A DNA stretch of 64,000 nucleotides from Gammaproteobacteria bacterium (GCA_016744995.1 JADGDG010000001.1:474011-538010), one strand, 5' to 3'; shown: positions 53,385 to 63,298, counted from the stretch's first letter. The notes: a model not told the origin generated them from the letters alone. Made by a program: numbers and translations.

Positions 53385-53852
53385 TCAAAATTTCTCTTCA
53401 GCCTTATCCAGGAGGCGATTCATTTTATCTCGACTTTGAGGGCTTACCCACTTTACCCCGACTCTGGCTTTTGCCATATTGTCCAGATTACCTCCAACAA
53501 CAATCACTGAGACCATACCGTGACGTTGATGCAATTTGCAATTGATGCCATAAACACCTGGTTTATCAAAAAGAACCACATTAGGTTGTCTCGGCATAAT
53601 GGCAATTTTCTTAACGCCATCAGGGATCATATCTCTGACGCTATGAACTGTATGGCGACCAACTGTTCCTAAAAACTTGACTGAATCACCGGTATTAATT
53701 TCCAGATAATCCGGTATAAACTGGTACATTTTATCAGGCGAGTCTGCATTAATATTATAAACCTGCTTTACAATTTTAAGTTCATGGGTTTGACCTGCAT
53801 AAACATGGATGCTCATGAAGATCATTAATAGCACTAATACAATTTTCATCAA
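53385..53852 (-). CDS. Small blue copper protein (plastocyanin/pseudoazurin-like)
   Basis: 155 residues with a signal peptide (about residues 1-19). Type 1 copper ligands are placed as in pseudoazurin: a His in GRHTVHSV, then C-x2-H-x4-M in NCKLHQRHGM. Periplasmic electron carrier; possible partners include cbb3 oxidase or a copper nitrite reductase, neither adjacent. The strand is opposite to the HD-GYP gene, with about 80 bp between stops. Confidence 0.87.
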   Translation of the reverse strand: MMKIVLVLLMIFMSIHVYAGQTHELKIVKQVYNINADSPDKMYQFIPDYLEINTGDSVKFLGTVGRHTVHSVRDMIPDGVKKIAIMPRQPNVVLFDKPGVYGINCKLHQRHGMVSVIVVGGNLDNMAKARVGVKWVSPQSRDKMNRLLDKAEEKF

Positions 53853-54018
53853 TATTTTCCTGTTTCATTCTTCTAATACCGGTAACTATCTTATATTTGG
53901 CAGCAATCTATGATCCTGAATTTACCTGATATTTATAAGATAATGTTAACATAAACAGGAACGCTTATCATTTATTTTATTATTGATAGAAATTATTTTT
54001 ATGGACTTATTTTGATGG

Positions 54019-54540
54019 CTATTTATTGATTAAAGTGGGTTTTTTCCCATCTTTAAGCTCATAGGCCTGCCCAAAGCCTCTGACATAATGACCCTCTTCT
54101 GGTATCAGACAATAAAGATTAAAATCCCCAAGGCTGGATAATAGTTCGATTGTTTTGCCAAATCGTGCCTGCAGTTTGTCTATTTTTTCCTGCCACTGGG
54201 GGTGATTCCTGGGCCAGATGGATACCTGGCAAGAGTAATTCAGCCGTTTACGAGCAAAAATATTGCGAGCATCCTGTTCATCCTCGATTAACAGGATAGA
54301 TACCTTAGTCTGATCATTATGATGATTTTTTAAATTGACACTATGACTGGCAAGACCGCTGAGAAAAAGATAAAAACAAGCTTCATCTTCAATAAAAGGT
54401 GCATAACTGGCCAGAGGCTGCTGAAGCTTTGAATCACCAGTAGACTGACTTGCTATAATCAGGGTTTTTTGCTGTTGACGGAAGTGTTTTATTTCCTCGA
54501 GGATCTGTGCTTCTGAAATTATTTTATTTTTTTTTGGCAT
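54019..54540 (-). CDS. HugZ-like haem utilisation / PNPOx-fold protein
   Basis: 173 residues. Split-barrel segments TLIIASQSTGDSKLQQPLASYAPFIEDEACFYLFLSGLASHSVNL and VSILLIEDEQDARNIFARKRLNYSC resemble the HugZ family, which binds haem and may degrade it in iron acquisition. The C-terminal GHYVRGFGQAYEL matches the HugZ end. No Fur site was found upstream. Position-specific haem ligands are not certain, so activity is inferred. Confidence 0.85.
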   Translation of the reverse strand: MPKKNKIISEAQILEEIKHFRQQQKTLIIASQSTGDSKLQQPLASYAPFIEDEACFYLFLSGLASHSVNLKNHHNDQTKVSILLIEDEQDARNIFARKRLNYSCQVSIWPRNHPQWQEKIDKLQARFGKTIELLSSLGDFNLYCLIPEEGHYVRGFGQAYELKDGKKPTLINK

Positions 54541-54587
54541 TGATAGTTTCTTCTTGCTACAAACAATTTATTTTTTTAACCGCAACC

Positions 54588-55508
54588 TTAAAGCCATGCA
54601 GCACCGCGTACACCGCTGGAATCACCATATTTTGCTTTCAATAATCGCGTGCTCACCTGATCAGAAAATACATATTGCTGCCAGATCCCAGGAACATTCT
54701 GATACAGACGCTCGATATTTGATAAACCGCCTCCAAGCACAATCGCATCCGGATCAAGAATATTAATAATACTTGCCAGCCCTCTGGCTAACCAGCTTTC
54801 ATATTGTCGCATAAATTGTTCTGCCAGTTCATTACCTGATTCAGCCTGAGCAACAATTTCCTGTGGTGAGTCAGCACTGCCTCCTTTTTGTCTGTAGCGA
54901 TGCAGCATTCCGGGACCGCTCAAAAAAGTCTCTATACAATTATGCTGGCCACAGTAACATAAAACCTGTTTTGCTTCATTTAGTTCCTCCTCTGCGAGCC
55001 ATGGCATGGGATTGTGCCCCCATTCACCCGCAATAGCATTCACACCCGCAATAACCTGTTGGTGTATGGCAATGCCGCCTCCCGTTCCAGTTCCAATGAT
55101 CACCCCAAATACAACATCACATCCTGCGGCAGCACCATCCGTTGCTTCTGAAACAGTCAGACAATTAGCATCATTTGTGATCTGAATTGTATGCCCAAGA
55201 TGTGTCTGCAAATCTTCCCGGAGAGGCTTGCCAATCAGGCAAACTGAGTTGGCATTTTTGATTAAATCAGTTTTGAGGGAAACCGCTCCAGGAATGCCAA
55301 TACCAATCGATATATTTTCAGAAGGCATAAGCTGATTTTGTCCAATGAGGTATATTTTAGTTTGTTCAACCAGCTGCACAATGGCATGCAATGTTTGTTC
55401 ATAATCACCTTGCGGGGTATCCACTCGGTGTCTGTAGACTTCCTTACCACTGCTCAATAAAGCAATAATCTCGATTTTGGTGCCACCCAAATCAATTCCA
55501 AGGCGCAT
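54588..55508 (-). CDS. ROK-family sugar kinase (fructokinase / N-acetylglucosamine kinase type)
   Basis: 306 residues. ATP-phosphate motif MRLGIDLGGTKIEI, catalytic region ITNDANCLTVSEATDGAA (Asp), GVIIGTGTGGGI, zinc site GHNPMPWL with CYCGQHNCIETFLSGPG, and a C-terminal GGGLSNIE. The Cys pattern is that of ROK kinases with structural zinc (NagK, Mak). Substrate cannot be told. It follows the DUF5610 gene on the minus strand by 139 bp, and it ends about 48 bp from the HugZ-like gene start. Confidence 0.9.
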   Translation of the reverse strand: MRLGIDLGGTKIEIIALLSSGKEVYRHRVDTPQGDYEQTLHAIVQLVEQTKIYLIGQNQLMPSENISIGIGIPGAVSLKTDLIKNANSVCLIGKPLREDLQTHLGHTIQITNDANCLTVSEATDGAAAGCDVVFGVIIGTGTGGGIAIHQQVIAGVNAIAGEWGHNPMPWLAEEELNEAKQVLCYCGQHNCIETFLSGPGMLHRYRQKGGSADSPQEIVAQAESGNELAEQFMRQYESWLARGLASIINILDPDAIVLGGGLSNIERLYQNVPGIWQQYVFSDQVSTRLLKAKYGDSSGVRGAAWL

Positions 55509-55604
55509 AGGTATATCCTTAGATCTAAGGTATTTCGTAAATATTACTAAAGATTATAGCGGCAGGAGGGAGGGAAAGCACGGATAAAAATATCAGCTCA
55601 TGCT

Positions 55605-55623
55605 CCCAGTGAATAACACTGGG
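55605..55623. repeat. Small inverted repeat between DUF5610 and ROK genes
   Basis: CCCAGTG and CACTGGG (55605-55611 / 55617-55623) pair across 5 nt. There is no T-run on either strand, so a terminator role is not supported. Confidence 0.4.
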
Positions 55624-55647
55624 GATAAGCCTTATAGTGCTGCAAAC

Positions 55648-56892
55648 TTAGCTCAGTGTTTCTTTGTCTGTCACAGTGACCTCTGACCCAGAACTATGGC
55701 GTTCTTTTAATTGATGCACTAATGAATCCAGCAAGGATATGGATCCTTGTTCAAGCTTATTCATTTCATCCGAGTGTAAGATCTGATTCATGCCTTTAAT
55801 TAAATCACCAATACCCTGTTCAGTATCAGCCAGTTTGTTCAAAGCAAGCGGGCTCTGAAATAGGTGATCCATCTGCTTTATAAAATCACCTATATCTTTC
55901 AGACCGGCATATTCCGCGACTGGTTGATCCTGACCCTGATTTTGAAGGGCATTATAAGTGCTGATTGCTGTTGAACGCGTCTCCTGAAAACCCAGATCTA
56001 ATGAAAAGCGTGTTAATTCACTGCTGTCAAAGTCCAACTCCAGGGCTTTTGTAAATGCTTGCTGAACATTACCTGAAAAGAATTGGTCAGACACCTTAGC
56101 CACATCTTTTAAGAGATCGTCAATGGCTTTTTGCTCATCTTCATCCAGTTCACCCTGAACCTGATAACTCAGGCCAGCACTGGCAGAAATGCTACGTGAC
56201 TGGCTAAAAACAGAGCCATCTTCAGTACTACTAAAAGTCTGTGTTGATTGAGCACTTTGCTGCCTGAACAGATCAATAAGAATTCTATCACCATCATTGG
56301 TCATAATTTCAATGCGGGTTGTTTCATTGCGGGAAAAACTATTTGCCAGGTCAATACTTTGTACATTGGTGTTTTCTTTCGTCTCTTCATCTTCAACTAC
56401 AGCAATGCCATTAATTTCTTTATCCAGTTGCTCCAGGCCCTGCTGGATTAAATCGTAGGTTGAATCTGCATCTTCTTTTACTTTACCATTTAAAACACTC
56501 AGGCCTTCTAAAATTTCTCTGGCTTCAGCAAAACCTTGCTCAATACCCTTTCGAGCCTGTTCCAGTAACTCTTTTTGCTTATCACTGTCTGTCTCAGACA
56601 AAATACGGCCTGAAACAAAACCCAGAATACGTTCAGAGACTTTTTCAGGGGTAAAATCGTCTGCTTTGAGACCTTTAAGCTCAATACCTTCGTCTTTATA
56701 AAACTTCTTCAGTTTATCGGCTATTTCATGATTCAGCAGAGCCTGAGTCTTTTCCGGTGTTAAAAAACCAATCGAAACCTTATCATTATCATTGTCCTGC
56801 TGTTTCAGTGTGCTTGTTGTATGAGAATGCTTCTGTAAATTATTGGCAAGAAGCTGATTTTGTGAACTTAAACCTGACAGTACTGTATTCAT
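55648..56892 (-). CDS. DUF5610 domain protein of unknown function
   Basis: About 414 residues from the ATG at 56892, which has GGAG 8 nt upstream; an upstream in-frame start would add 24 residues. A predicted mostly helical, acidic protein with no signal peptide. KADDFTPEKVSERILGFVSGRIL and KGIEQGFAEAREILEGLSVLNGKVKEDADSTYDLI are, from memory, typical of the DUF5610 family in marine gammaproteobacteria. Function unknown. It is divergent from the reductase gene at 57083. Confidence 0.8.
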   Translation of the reverse strand: MNTVLSGLSSQNQLLANNLQKHSHTTSTLKQQDNDNDKVSIGFLTPEKTQALLNHEIADKLKKFYKDEGIELKGLKADDFTPEKVSERILGFVSGRILSETDSDKQKELLEQARKGIEQGFAEAREILEGLSVLNGKVKEDADSTYDLIQQGLEQLDKEINGIAVVEDEETKENTNVQSIDLANSFSRNETTRIEIMTNDGDRILIDLFRQQSAQSTQTFSSTEDGSVFSQSRSISASAGLSYQVQGELDEDEQKAIDDLLKDVAKVSDQFFSGNVQQAFTKALELDFDSSELTRFSLDLGFQETRSTAISTYNALQNQGQDQPVAEYAGLKDIGDFIKQMDHLFQSPLALNKLADTEQGIGDLIKGMNQILHSDEMNKLEQGSISLLDSLVHQLKERHSSGSEVTVTDKETLS

Positions 56893-57082
56893 GATTAACT
56901 CCGGATTAATCATTAAGGATAAGATAATTTTTAGAATTTCAGAACTATTAGCGTCTGAAAGCAAATTTTCTTTATTTTTTTTAATCCCATTCTTTCCATT
57001 CTACCCAAAATGAGATATATTCTACGCTCCCGAACATATCCCCTTTTTTTGATGCTTCTAAAATGAAGTCATGAGGAAAACC

Positions 57083-58090
57083 ATGCGTCATCGAGTACAA
57101 ATTGAACCCAGTGAACACCAGTTTTATGTTGAAACCAACGAAACCGTGCTTGATGCCGCTTTACGCCAGGGCATCAATCTTCGTTATGGTTGCCGAAATG
57201 GTGCATGCGGTGCCTGTAAGGGTAAATTAGTATCAGGCGAAATTCATTATGAAGAAGATCCAGTCGCCCTGACCGATGATGATACTGACCAGAACATGGT
57301 TTTATTTTGTGCCGCTCTGGTTGATTCTGAATTAGTGATAGAAGTCGAGGAAGTTGAATTAGACAGCGCTATTGAGATCAAATCCCTGCCCTGCCGCGTT
57401 CAGGAAATGAATCACCTTGCTGATGATGTCATGCAGATCTTTATAAAATTACCCGCTTCTGAGCGCCTGCAATTTTTACCTGGTCAATATATTGATATAT
57501 TACTGGAAGATGGCCGCCACCGCAGCTTTTCTATTGCCAATGCACCTCATGATGATGAATTTCTGGAACTGCATATCCGACTGGTTGAAAAAGGTCTGTT
57601 CACACCCAAAGTTTTCAATTCAATGCAGAACAAAGACCTGTTGCGTATTGAAGGTCCTCATGGCAGTTTCTTCTTCCATGAAGAGTCCAATAAAGATATT
57701 TTATTAATGGCCGGCGGCACAGGCTTTGCTCCAATTAAAGGCATCATTGAGCATCTGATCAGTGAACAGAACAGTCGTCCAGTTTATCTCTATTGGGGCG
57801 TCCGCACTGAGGCTGATCTTTATATGAGAGAGCTGGCTGAAAAATGGGCTGCTAAGTTTGACAACATTCAATTTATTCCCGTACTTTCAGATGTTGACAG
57901 CAACTGGTCTGGCAGAACTGGCTATGTACATGAGGCAGTTTTGGCTGACTTTGACGATTTATCAGTTTTTGATGTCTACGCTTGCGGACCACCCGCTATG
58001 ATTAAGTCTGCTGAACAGAGCTTTCAGGAAAAAGGCATGCAGAAAAACCAGTTCTTCTATGATTCTTTTGACTTTGCTAAGGATCAATAA
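57083..58090 (+). CDS. 2Fe-2S ferredoxin–flavin reductase (CDP-6-deoxy-delta-3,4-glucoseen reductase-like)
   Basis: About 335 residues from ATG at 57083 (GAGGA 5-8 nt upstream; an ATG at 57071 is less well placed). N-terminal plant-type ferredoxin with CRNGACGACKGKLVSGEI (cluster cysteines) then C in VLFCAA, followed by a FAD domain (RSFSIAN), NAD domain (LLMAGGTGFAPIKGI) and VYACGPPAMI. Relatives act in deoxysugar synthesis or as general aquacobalamin/flavin reductases. No sugar genes are nearby, so the physiological partner is unknown. Confidence 0.88.
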   Translation: MRHRVQIEPSEHQFYVETNETVLDAALRQGINLRYGCRNGACGACKGKLVSGEIHYEEDPVALTDDDTDQNMVLFCAALVDSELVIEVEEVELDSAIEIKSLPCRVQEMNHLADDVMQIFIKLPASERLQFLPGQYIDILLEDGRHRSFSIANAPHDDEFLELHIRLVEKGLFTPKVFNSMQNKDLLRIEGPHGSFFFHEESNKDILLMAGGTGFAPIKGIIEHLISEQNSRPVYLYWGVRTEADLYMRELAEKWAAKFDNIQFIPVLSDVDSNWSGRTGYVHEAVLADFDDLSVFDVYACGPPAMIKSAEQSFQEKGMQKNQFFYDSFDFAKDQ

Positions 58091-58175
58091 CAAAAATTAA
58101 TTTAACGCTCTTTTACATTCATCCTTTTAATCTAACGCAAAGGGTGAAAGCAAGAGCTGAAATATGCACATGACA

Positions 58176-59426
58176 TCAGCAGGCTGCACTCAGTGCAAGC
58201 ATCACCGGCAATTCATCATCCAGGCTCTTCAAGTCCTTTGACTGAGCACTTAAAATCAAACCTTCACGATAACAGTTCATTGCTTCAACTGAATCAGCCA
58301 ACTGATTTTCATAAAGCTCCCCCAGCACTTGAAATGCTTCCGTACTCGGTGACACAGCAAGGCTTTCAGAGAGATAATCACGGGCTTTTCCCCATAGCTG
58401 GTTATTGAGACTTAAACGCCCAAGAGTCAACAACAGCTCAGCACCCCGGCCATTATCACTCAACCACGATTCTGCTGTTTCTAACTGTTTAGCGGCATTT
58501 TTCTCATGTGCCAGCCCGTAAAGCAAAATAAGAGAGGCATTCCAATGATGTTTAATACCTTCCTTAATCAGCCGCAAAGCAAGCTCCTGCTCATCAATTA
58601 ACAATAGCAGTTGGCAATAAAAATGAATCATCTCAGGCTCAGCACGAGTTGCTTTTGGCAAGCGCTTCCAAATGCTTTTAAGCTCTCCCTGATTTTTATT
58701 CTGCATTGCCTGCGACATCAGTTGTTTGCTCAGTGATTGCTCATACTGACTTAGCACATCATACTCAAAAATATGATTTTTACGCAACTCCGGGAGCAGG
58801 CTTTCCAGATCTTTCCAGCTATTAAGCTGCTGGTAGACACGAAAAAGCATTTTCAGAACCTGTTTATGCCTGGGTGCAACACTGCGCAGGTGCATTAACG
58901 TTGCCAAAGCATGTTCTGCCTGTCCATCCTTAATTTGCAATTCGGCCTGGGTCAGACCAATAGCAATGTCTGCCTGGGGGTCGCTTTTATGGGCCTGCAA
59001 CAGATAATTATCTCTGCGATGAGATGAACCATTTTCCTGTGCTGCACGGGCAGCTGCAAGATAATTTAACATGGGCATACCACTATTATTGGCACTTTTT
59101 TTCAGATGTTTTTCAGCTTCTCGCCAATTACCTTCAGCCAGCTCAATATAACCCTTGTTACAATTATCTATAGCCTTAGCCGTTTTACGCTGCTGCTTCC
59201 AATAACCCACTTTACCGGGAAATTTAATGGTTTTAACCAATAAATAAATCAAGAATAAAATGCCACTGATAAGCAAGCTCAATGCAGTTACTAAAAGAAC
59301 CAAAGTCCCTTCAATACTCCAGTCACCATGACTGAGCAGTGCATAACCTGGATCTTCTTTTGCGATAAGAGCAATATAAGCAGCTCCAATGAGAAATATT
59401 AATGAATAAAAAAGCAGTCTGATCAT
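58176..59426 (-). CDS. hemY: HemY protein (TPR-containing haem-locus membrane protein)
   Basis: 416 residues. Two N-terminal membrane helices (about 2-20 and 41-66) precede TPR-like helical repeats (EGNWREAEKHLKKSA, AEHALATLMHLRSVAPRHKQVL, LLLTLGRLSLNNQLWGKARDYL). It overlaps hemX by 4 bp. Bacterial HemY of this type is not the protoporphyrinogen oxidase of Gram-positives; its role in haem synthesis is uncertain but it always follows hemD-hemX. Confidence 0.92.
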   Translation of the reverse strand: MIRLLFYSLIFLIGAAYIALIAKEDPGYALLSHGDWSIEGTLVLLVTALSLLISGILFLIYLLVKTIKFPGKVGYWKQQRKTAKAIDNCNKGYIELAEGNWREAEKHLKKSANNSGMPMLNYLAAARAAQENGSSHRRDNYLLQAHKSDPQADIAIGLTQAELQIKDGQAEHALATLMHLRSVAPRHKQVLKMLFRVYQQLNSWKDLESLLPELRKNHIFEYDVLSQYEQSLSKQLMSQAMQNKNQGELKSIWKRLPKATRAEPEMIHFYCQLLLLIDEQELALRLIKEGIKHHWNASLILLYGLAHEKNAAKQLETAESWLSDNGRGAELLLTLGRLSLNNQLWGKARDYLSESLAVSPSTEAFQVLGELYENQLADSVEAMNCYREGLILSAQSKDLKSLDDELPVMLALSAAC

Positions 59427-60583
59427 CGGTTGGCCTCATGCTGCTTATCAAGTTCGTTCTGATAAGAACGCAAAACTTTAATTGATCCTGAGATATTAGG
59501 CATATCGCTGGTAATCGTCATCGCCTGCAATGCTTTTACTTCTGCGATGGCTTGCCTCACCTGTGAAATTTCTAAATCAAAAAATTCCTGCAGCCATTGG
59601 GCTGACTCTTTCAGACTTTGTACAAAAAGTGCCTGCTGTCCCATCAACAGAGAACGACGTGCAGTTTCTAATTTAAGCTGTAGGTTTTGTTGTAAAAAGA
59701 ACTGCTGAGCCGGTGTCATCAGAGCCTCAGGCGACTCATCCAGCTGACGAAACACCACCAGACCCCGAAGTTCATGTAAAAAGTCTTTCCCAGCCTGTTG
59801 CAGATCTGCCGCATCATGAGACGCTTTTTTCTCAACCAGAGCCGCAATCTTTTCTTTGGTATTTAAATGAGTGTACTTAATCGGTAAATCAGGCACTGTT
59901 TTAATAATACTTGCTAACCGGGCAGCCATACCCACCACATCAGGCTGTTGTAATGCTTTTAATATTTGTATTTCATCTCGTATTTTCGTTCTCGAGCCAA
60001 TGGTTCCGGGATCGCCCGTATCCAATAAGCGATAATCCGCTGCTTCTAAAGCTGCAATCGCAGTAGCAACATCATTTTGTAATTGCAGACTATGATTAGC
60101 AATCAACAATAGATAATCAACCTCTGCCAGAACCCAGCCAATACGCTCACGACCTTTTTGCTTAAATAATACATCAATGGACTGAAGCATTTGCTGATTA
60201 CTGACTTTAAGCGTTTTTGACAATGTTGCTGTGGCCTGTTGCTGACTGGATACCTGTGTTTGAAATTGTTGTTGATCGGAGCTAATGCTCCCCATGGCAT
60301 CGTTAAGTGTCCTCAGCTGACCACTAATCTCACCATTGAGCTTAATAGTTACATCCGAAAGCTTAGAGCGGGTTGTCTCCAGTTGTTGTGTTAATTCAGC
60401 ACGAGTTGTTTCCAGGCTCTGAAATAATAGAAACGCGGCTCCACCTGCAAGCAGGGAGAAAACAAGAGCCAGAAATATAAAGGCTGCTGCGGCACCAGAA
60501 GCTGGTTTTTCAGTGTTTGTCCCCCCTGTCTCTTGTTGCTCGATTACTTTATTTGGCTCTTTATTCGCCTTGTTATTACTCAT
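59423..60583 (-). CDS. hemX: HemX protein (uroporphyrinogen-locus membrane protein)
   Basis: 386 residues. Cytoplasmic charged N-terminus, one membrane helix (about residues 29-54), a coiled coil (about 60-140) and a C-terminal helical domain with FKQKGRERIGWVLAEVDYLLLIANHSLQLQNDVATA and LLDTGDPGTIG, typical of HemX. Once called a uroporphyrinogen methyltransferase, it lacks recognised catalytic motifs. It lies 21 bp after hemD and overlaps hemY by 4 bp. Confidence 0.94.
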   Translation of the reverse strand: MSNNKANKEPNKVIEQQETGGTNTEKPASGAAAAFIFLALVFSLLAGGAAFLLFQSLETTRAELTQQLETTRSKLSDVTIKLNGEISGQLRTLNDAMGSISSDQQQFQTQVSSQQQATATLSKTLKVSNQQMLQSIDVLFKQKGRERIGWVLAEVDYLLLIANHSLQLQNDVATAIAALEAADYRLLDTGDPGTIGSRTKIRDEIQILKALQQPDVVGMAARLASIIKTVPDLPIKYTHLNTKEKIAALVEKKASHDAADLQQAGKDFLHELRGLVVFRQLDESPEALMTPAQQFFLQQNLQLKLETARRSLLMGQQALFVQSLKESAQWLQEFFDLEISQVRQAIAEVKALQAMTITSDMPNISGSIKVLRSYQNELDKQHEANR

Positions 60584-60604
60584 TCAAAGATCCCATTTAC
60601 AATT

Positions 60605-61411
60605 TTACTTAGCTTTTATTGATTGCTTTCTTATTTTAGCCCATTCCAGAACACTTTCCAGTATGGCCTCATTACTGGCTTTTTTTGCAACCAGAATAGT
60701 ATTTTTAAAACCGAGATTTCTGGCATTTGTATGCATTTTTTCTGTCACCACAACCAAAGGTGTTTGCCATAACAACTCCGGGCATAAAGCACTCAGTATA
60801 ACCACCAGATTATTCAGACCTTCATTAGAAGTCACCGTGATGATATCCAACGTAGAAGCACATACTGATTCTACTTCATGGTGTTGCAGCTGAGGCATTG
60901 TGCGTCGATAAAGTTCGAGATAATCAACCCTGGCACCTCTTTGTTGTAAAGTCTCAGCCAATAGTTCGCGGCCGCCCTGACCTCTGAAAATAATGATTTT
61001 TTTATTATTTATCCGGCTGCTCTGTAAACTATCCAGTGCCAGCAGGGCTTCACTATTGTATTGTTCCAGTGGATAAATATCAGGCAGTCGGCCCAGAATC
61101 GTCTGCATTTTTGTAGCACTGGCTTTACCGATAGTCGCCAGCTTTAGTTTATCAGATATCTCACCATGGGCAAGAAGTGCAGCCAGGCCGAATTCAACGG
61201 CATTGGGGCTGATAAAAACAGCAAAATCGATTTTATCAATCCTATCGAGAATGCCTGTCATCTCTGGTGACAGCTTAACAGCTTCAATGTTAATCACAGG
61301 CAAGCGTATTGCCTGACCAGCCTGTTCAAACAGCATATCACAAAAAGCTTGCGCCTGATGGACCGGACGCGTTACTAATATACGAATACCTGCTAATAAA
61401 TCAGTTTGCAT
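60605..61411 (-). CDS. hemD: Uroporphyrinogen-III synthase HemD
   Basis: 268 residues. Closes and inverts hydroxymethylbilane to uroporphyrinogen III. ILVTRPVHQAQAFCDMLFEQAGQ, FISPNAVEFGLAAL, IGKASATKMQTI and IFRGQGGRELLAETLQQRGARVDYLELYRR are the conserved patches of this divergent family. It leads the hemD-hemX-hemY unit; hemC, usually just upstream, is absent here. Confidence 0.93.
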   Translation of the reverse strand: MQTDLLAGIRILVTRPVHQAQAFCDMLFEQAGQAIRLPVINIEAVKLSPEMTGILDRIDKIDFAVFISPNAVEFGLAALLAHGEISDKLKLATIGKASATKMQTILGRLPDIYPLEQYNSEALLALDSLQSSRINNKKIIIFRGQGGRELLAETLQQRGARVDYLELYRRTMPQLQHHEVESVCASTLDIITVTSNEGLNNLVVILSALCPELLWQTPLVVVTEKMHTNARNLGFKNTILVAKKASNEAILESVLEWAKIRKQSIKAK

Positions 61412-61616
61412 TCATCGCCTCTGGAGCATAATATCGGGATAAAATTGTATCAAATTTAAATAAATTTCTCGCTATTTTAGTCTGATATTGAATAAAAAAT
61501 TATACACTCGATACTAATTGAATCCTGGGATGATATGACTTTATTTGCTGAAGGCTCTCATTGCAACTATACTTAGCCAAAATTCTACTCTCTTTATAAA
61601 CAGACTCTTTTTTTCC

Positions 61617-62141
61617 ATGAATAAAAAAACAAGTTTACTGATTTTCTTTATTTTACTCACCAGCTTTTACAGCTACCTTCTCCTGGCAAACCATGATGCT
61701 GATACTGGCTCTCATGCCACCCGGCCTGAACTCATTAAGATTAAGGATCTCAGAGAAACAGCCCGTCTTGCTCAATCTCGTCAGCTTCCTATTCTTATTA
61801 TGTTCGGCACTGATGAATGTCCCTTTTGTGAATTGCTCAAGGAAGATTTTTTGATCCCTATGATTATATCCGGTGATTACACTGATAAGATCATCCTTCG
61901 TGAAGCTCATATTGGCTATGGTGGTGCCCAGATCATTGATTTCTCAGGGAAAAAAATCACTATCGGAGAGTTCAGTGCTCGATATGGCGTAACACTCTAC
62001 CCCACAACAATCTTTATTGACAGTAAGGGACAGGTTCTGACAGAAAAGATTATCGGCATCACCACACCCTCTCTTTTCGGCGGCACTCTGGATGACCGTA
62101 TTGATGAGGCATTTATGTTTGTCAGGAAGACTATAAAATAA
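61617..62141 (+). CDS. Exported thioredoxin-fold protein (SoxW-like)
   Basis: About 174 residues from ATG at 61617 (a TTG start at 61545 would add 24 residues). N-terminal signal/anchor (LLIFFILLTSFYSYLLLA), then a thioredoxin fold with FGTDECPFCELLKEDF (C-P-F-C) and the cis-proline region LYPTTIFIDSKG. Periplasmic thiol redox function is likely, close to SoxW/TlpA types. Substrates unknown; it stands alone. Confidence 0.82.
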   Translation: MNKKTSLLIFFILLTSFYSYLLLANHDADTGSHATRPELIKIKDLRETARLAQSRQLPILIMFGTDECPFCELLKEDFLIPMIISGDYTDKIILREAHIGYGGAQIIDFSGKKITIGEFSARYGVTLYPTTIFIDSKGQVLTEKIIGITTPSLFGGTLDDRIDEAFMFVRKTIK

Positions 62142-62173
62142 CTTAGAGCATGGTTGAAAAATCTCTGCCGGTG

Positions 62174-63298
62174 CTAATTCAGTAATTGATTAAGCTTATC
62201 TACAATCCGATCAAATATTTTTTCAGATTGCTTGCCGCTTTCATAGACTTTGTCCGTTTCTATTTCTGCCTTGCTAATTAGCTGGACCAACTCTGCTTCC
62301 TCCGACTCATCCAGGCCTAGCTGGAGAAATGATTTTTCGATATCATGTGCCAGCTCACCAAGAATAGAGCTATTAAGCATCCGCTGATTCTGGCTGGACT
62401 TATGAACAACATCCAGTTCTTTTGAGATAGATTCAACTGTCTGCTTTAATAAGCTATAATGTTTGTTTATATTTGCATCCACAATAAATTGTAAAAGCTT
62501 AACATCCAGAGAATCAATAAAGACTGCCAGATGATCTCTATAACGCCCCACTGTTTCTTCATCTGCAGGCATATTTCTAATGAGCAGGCTGGCATGTTTG
62601 CCAATGATAACAGCACGCCCGGTAAACTCAATAATTTTAGAGCTCTGACCAGCAGTTTCTTTAAGAATATCCATCTCAATTGAACGCATCTTTTCATCAG
62701 TGAAGTAATAAACCGGCTCATCAAGATGAGTCAGCATAACACTACCTTCCAGACCATATTTATTCAGTACACTGGCAATAAGTTCAAGCAATGCATCCAG
62801 CTCATTAATAACCAGCATTGACTGCATAAAATACACCAGATGCCCTGCCTCAGAAGCACCTATCATTGATGTCATTGCCGTTTTAGTGGCAAATTCCTTT
62901 TCTTCAATACCTTTATTTTTTTCAGTTTTAATTTTCAACAATAAATGTATTTTAGTAATAAGCTCTTCTTCATCAAAAGGCTTAGTAAGATAATCATCGC
63001 CTCCCGCTCCATAACCTCTCATTTTTTCTGCCGATGATGCCAGAGCAGAAACAAAAATAACAGGAATATCCTTATACACTGGATTTCCCCGTATCAGTTT
63101 ACATGTTTCCAGGCCATCAAGAACAGGCATCATTACATCAAGCAAGACAATATCCGGTATCCTTTGTTCCAGACTATCCAGACATTCCTGACCATTATCC
63201 ATAGTATGAATTTCAAACTCATCTTCAAGAATATCTCTAATAATTTGTAGATTCATGACTTCATCATCTACAGCTATAAGATAAGGTTTATCAGGCAT
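62174..63298 (-). CDS. Response regulator with an uncharacterised C-terminal region
   Basis: 374 residues. Receiver at about residues 5-122 with AVDDEVMNL (acidic pocket), IVLLDVMMPVLDG (phospho-Asp), a conserved Ser/Thr region VIFVSAL and KPFDEEE (Lys). The remaining about 235 residues lack any output motif I know (no HTH, GGDEF, EAL, HD-GYP, or kinase). They contain helical segments (LDALLELIASVLNKYGLEGSVML) and a long C-terminal coiled-coil-like tail, suggesting protein-protein signalling. No adjacent kinase is found. Confidence 0.85.
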   Translation of the reverse strand: MPDKPYLIAVDDEVMNLQIIRDILEDEFEIHTMDNGQECLDSLEQRIPDIVLLDVMMPVLDGLETCKLIRGNPVYKDIPVIFVSALASSAEKMRGYGAGGDDYLTKPFDEEELITKIHLLLKIKTEKNKGIEEKEFATKTAMTSMIGASEAGHLVYFMQSMLVINELDALLELIASVLNKYGLEGSVMLTHLDEPVYYFTDEKMRSIEMDILKETAGQSSKIIEFTGRAVIIGKHASLLIRNMPADEETVGRYRDHLAVFIDSLDVKLLQFIVDANINKHYSLLKQTVESISKELDVVHKSSQNQRMLNSSILGELAHDIEKSFLQLGLDESEEAELVQLISKAEIETDKVYESGKQSEKIFDRIVDKLNQLLN

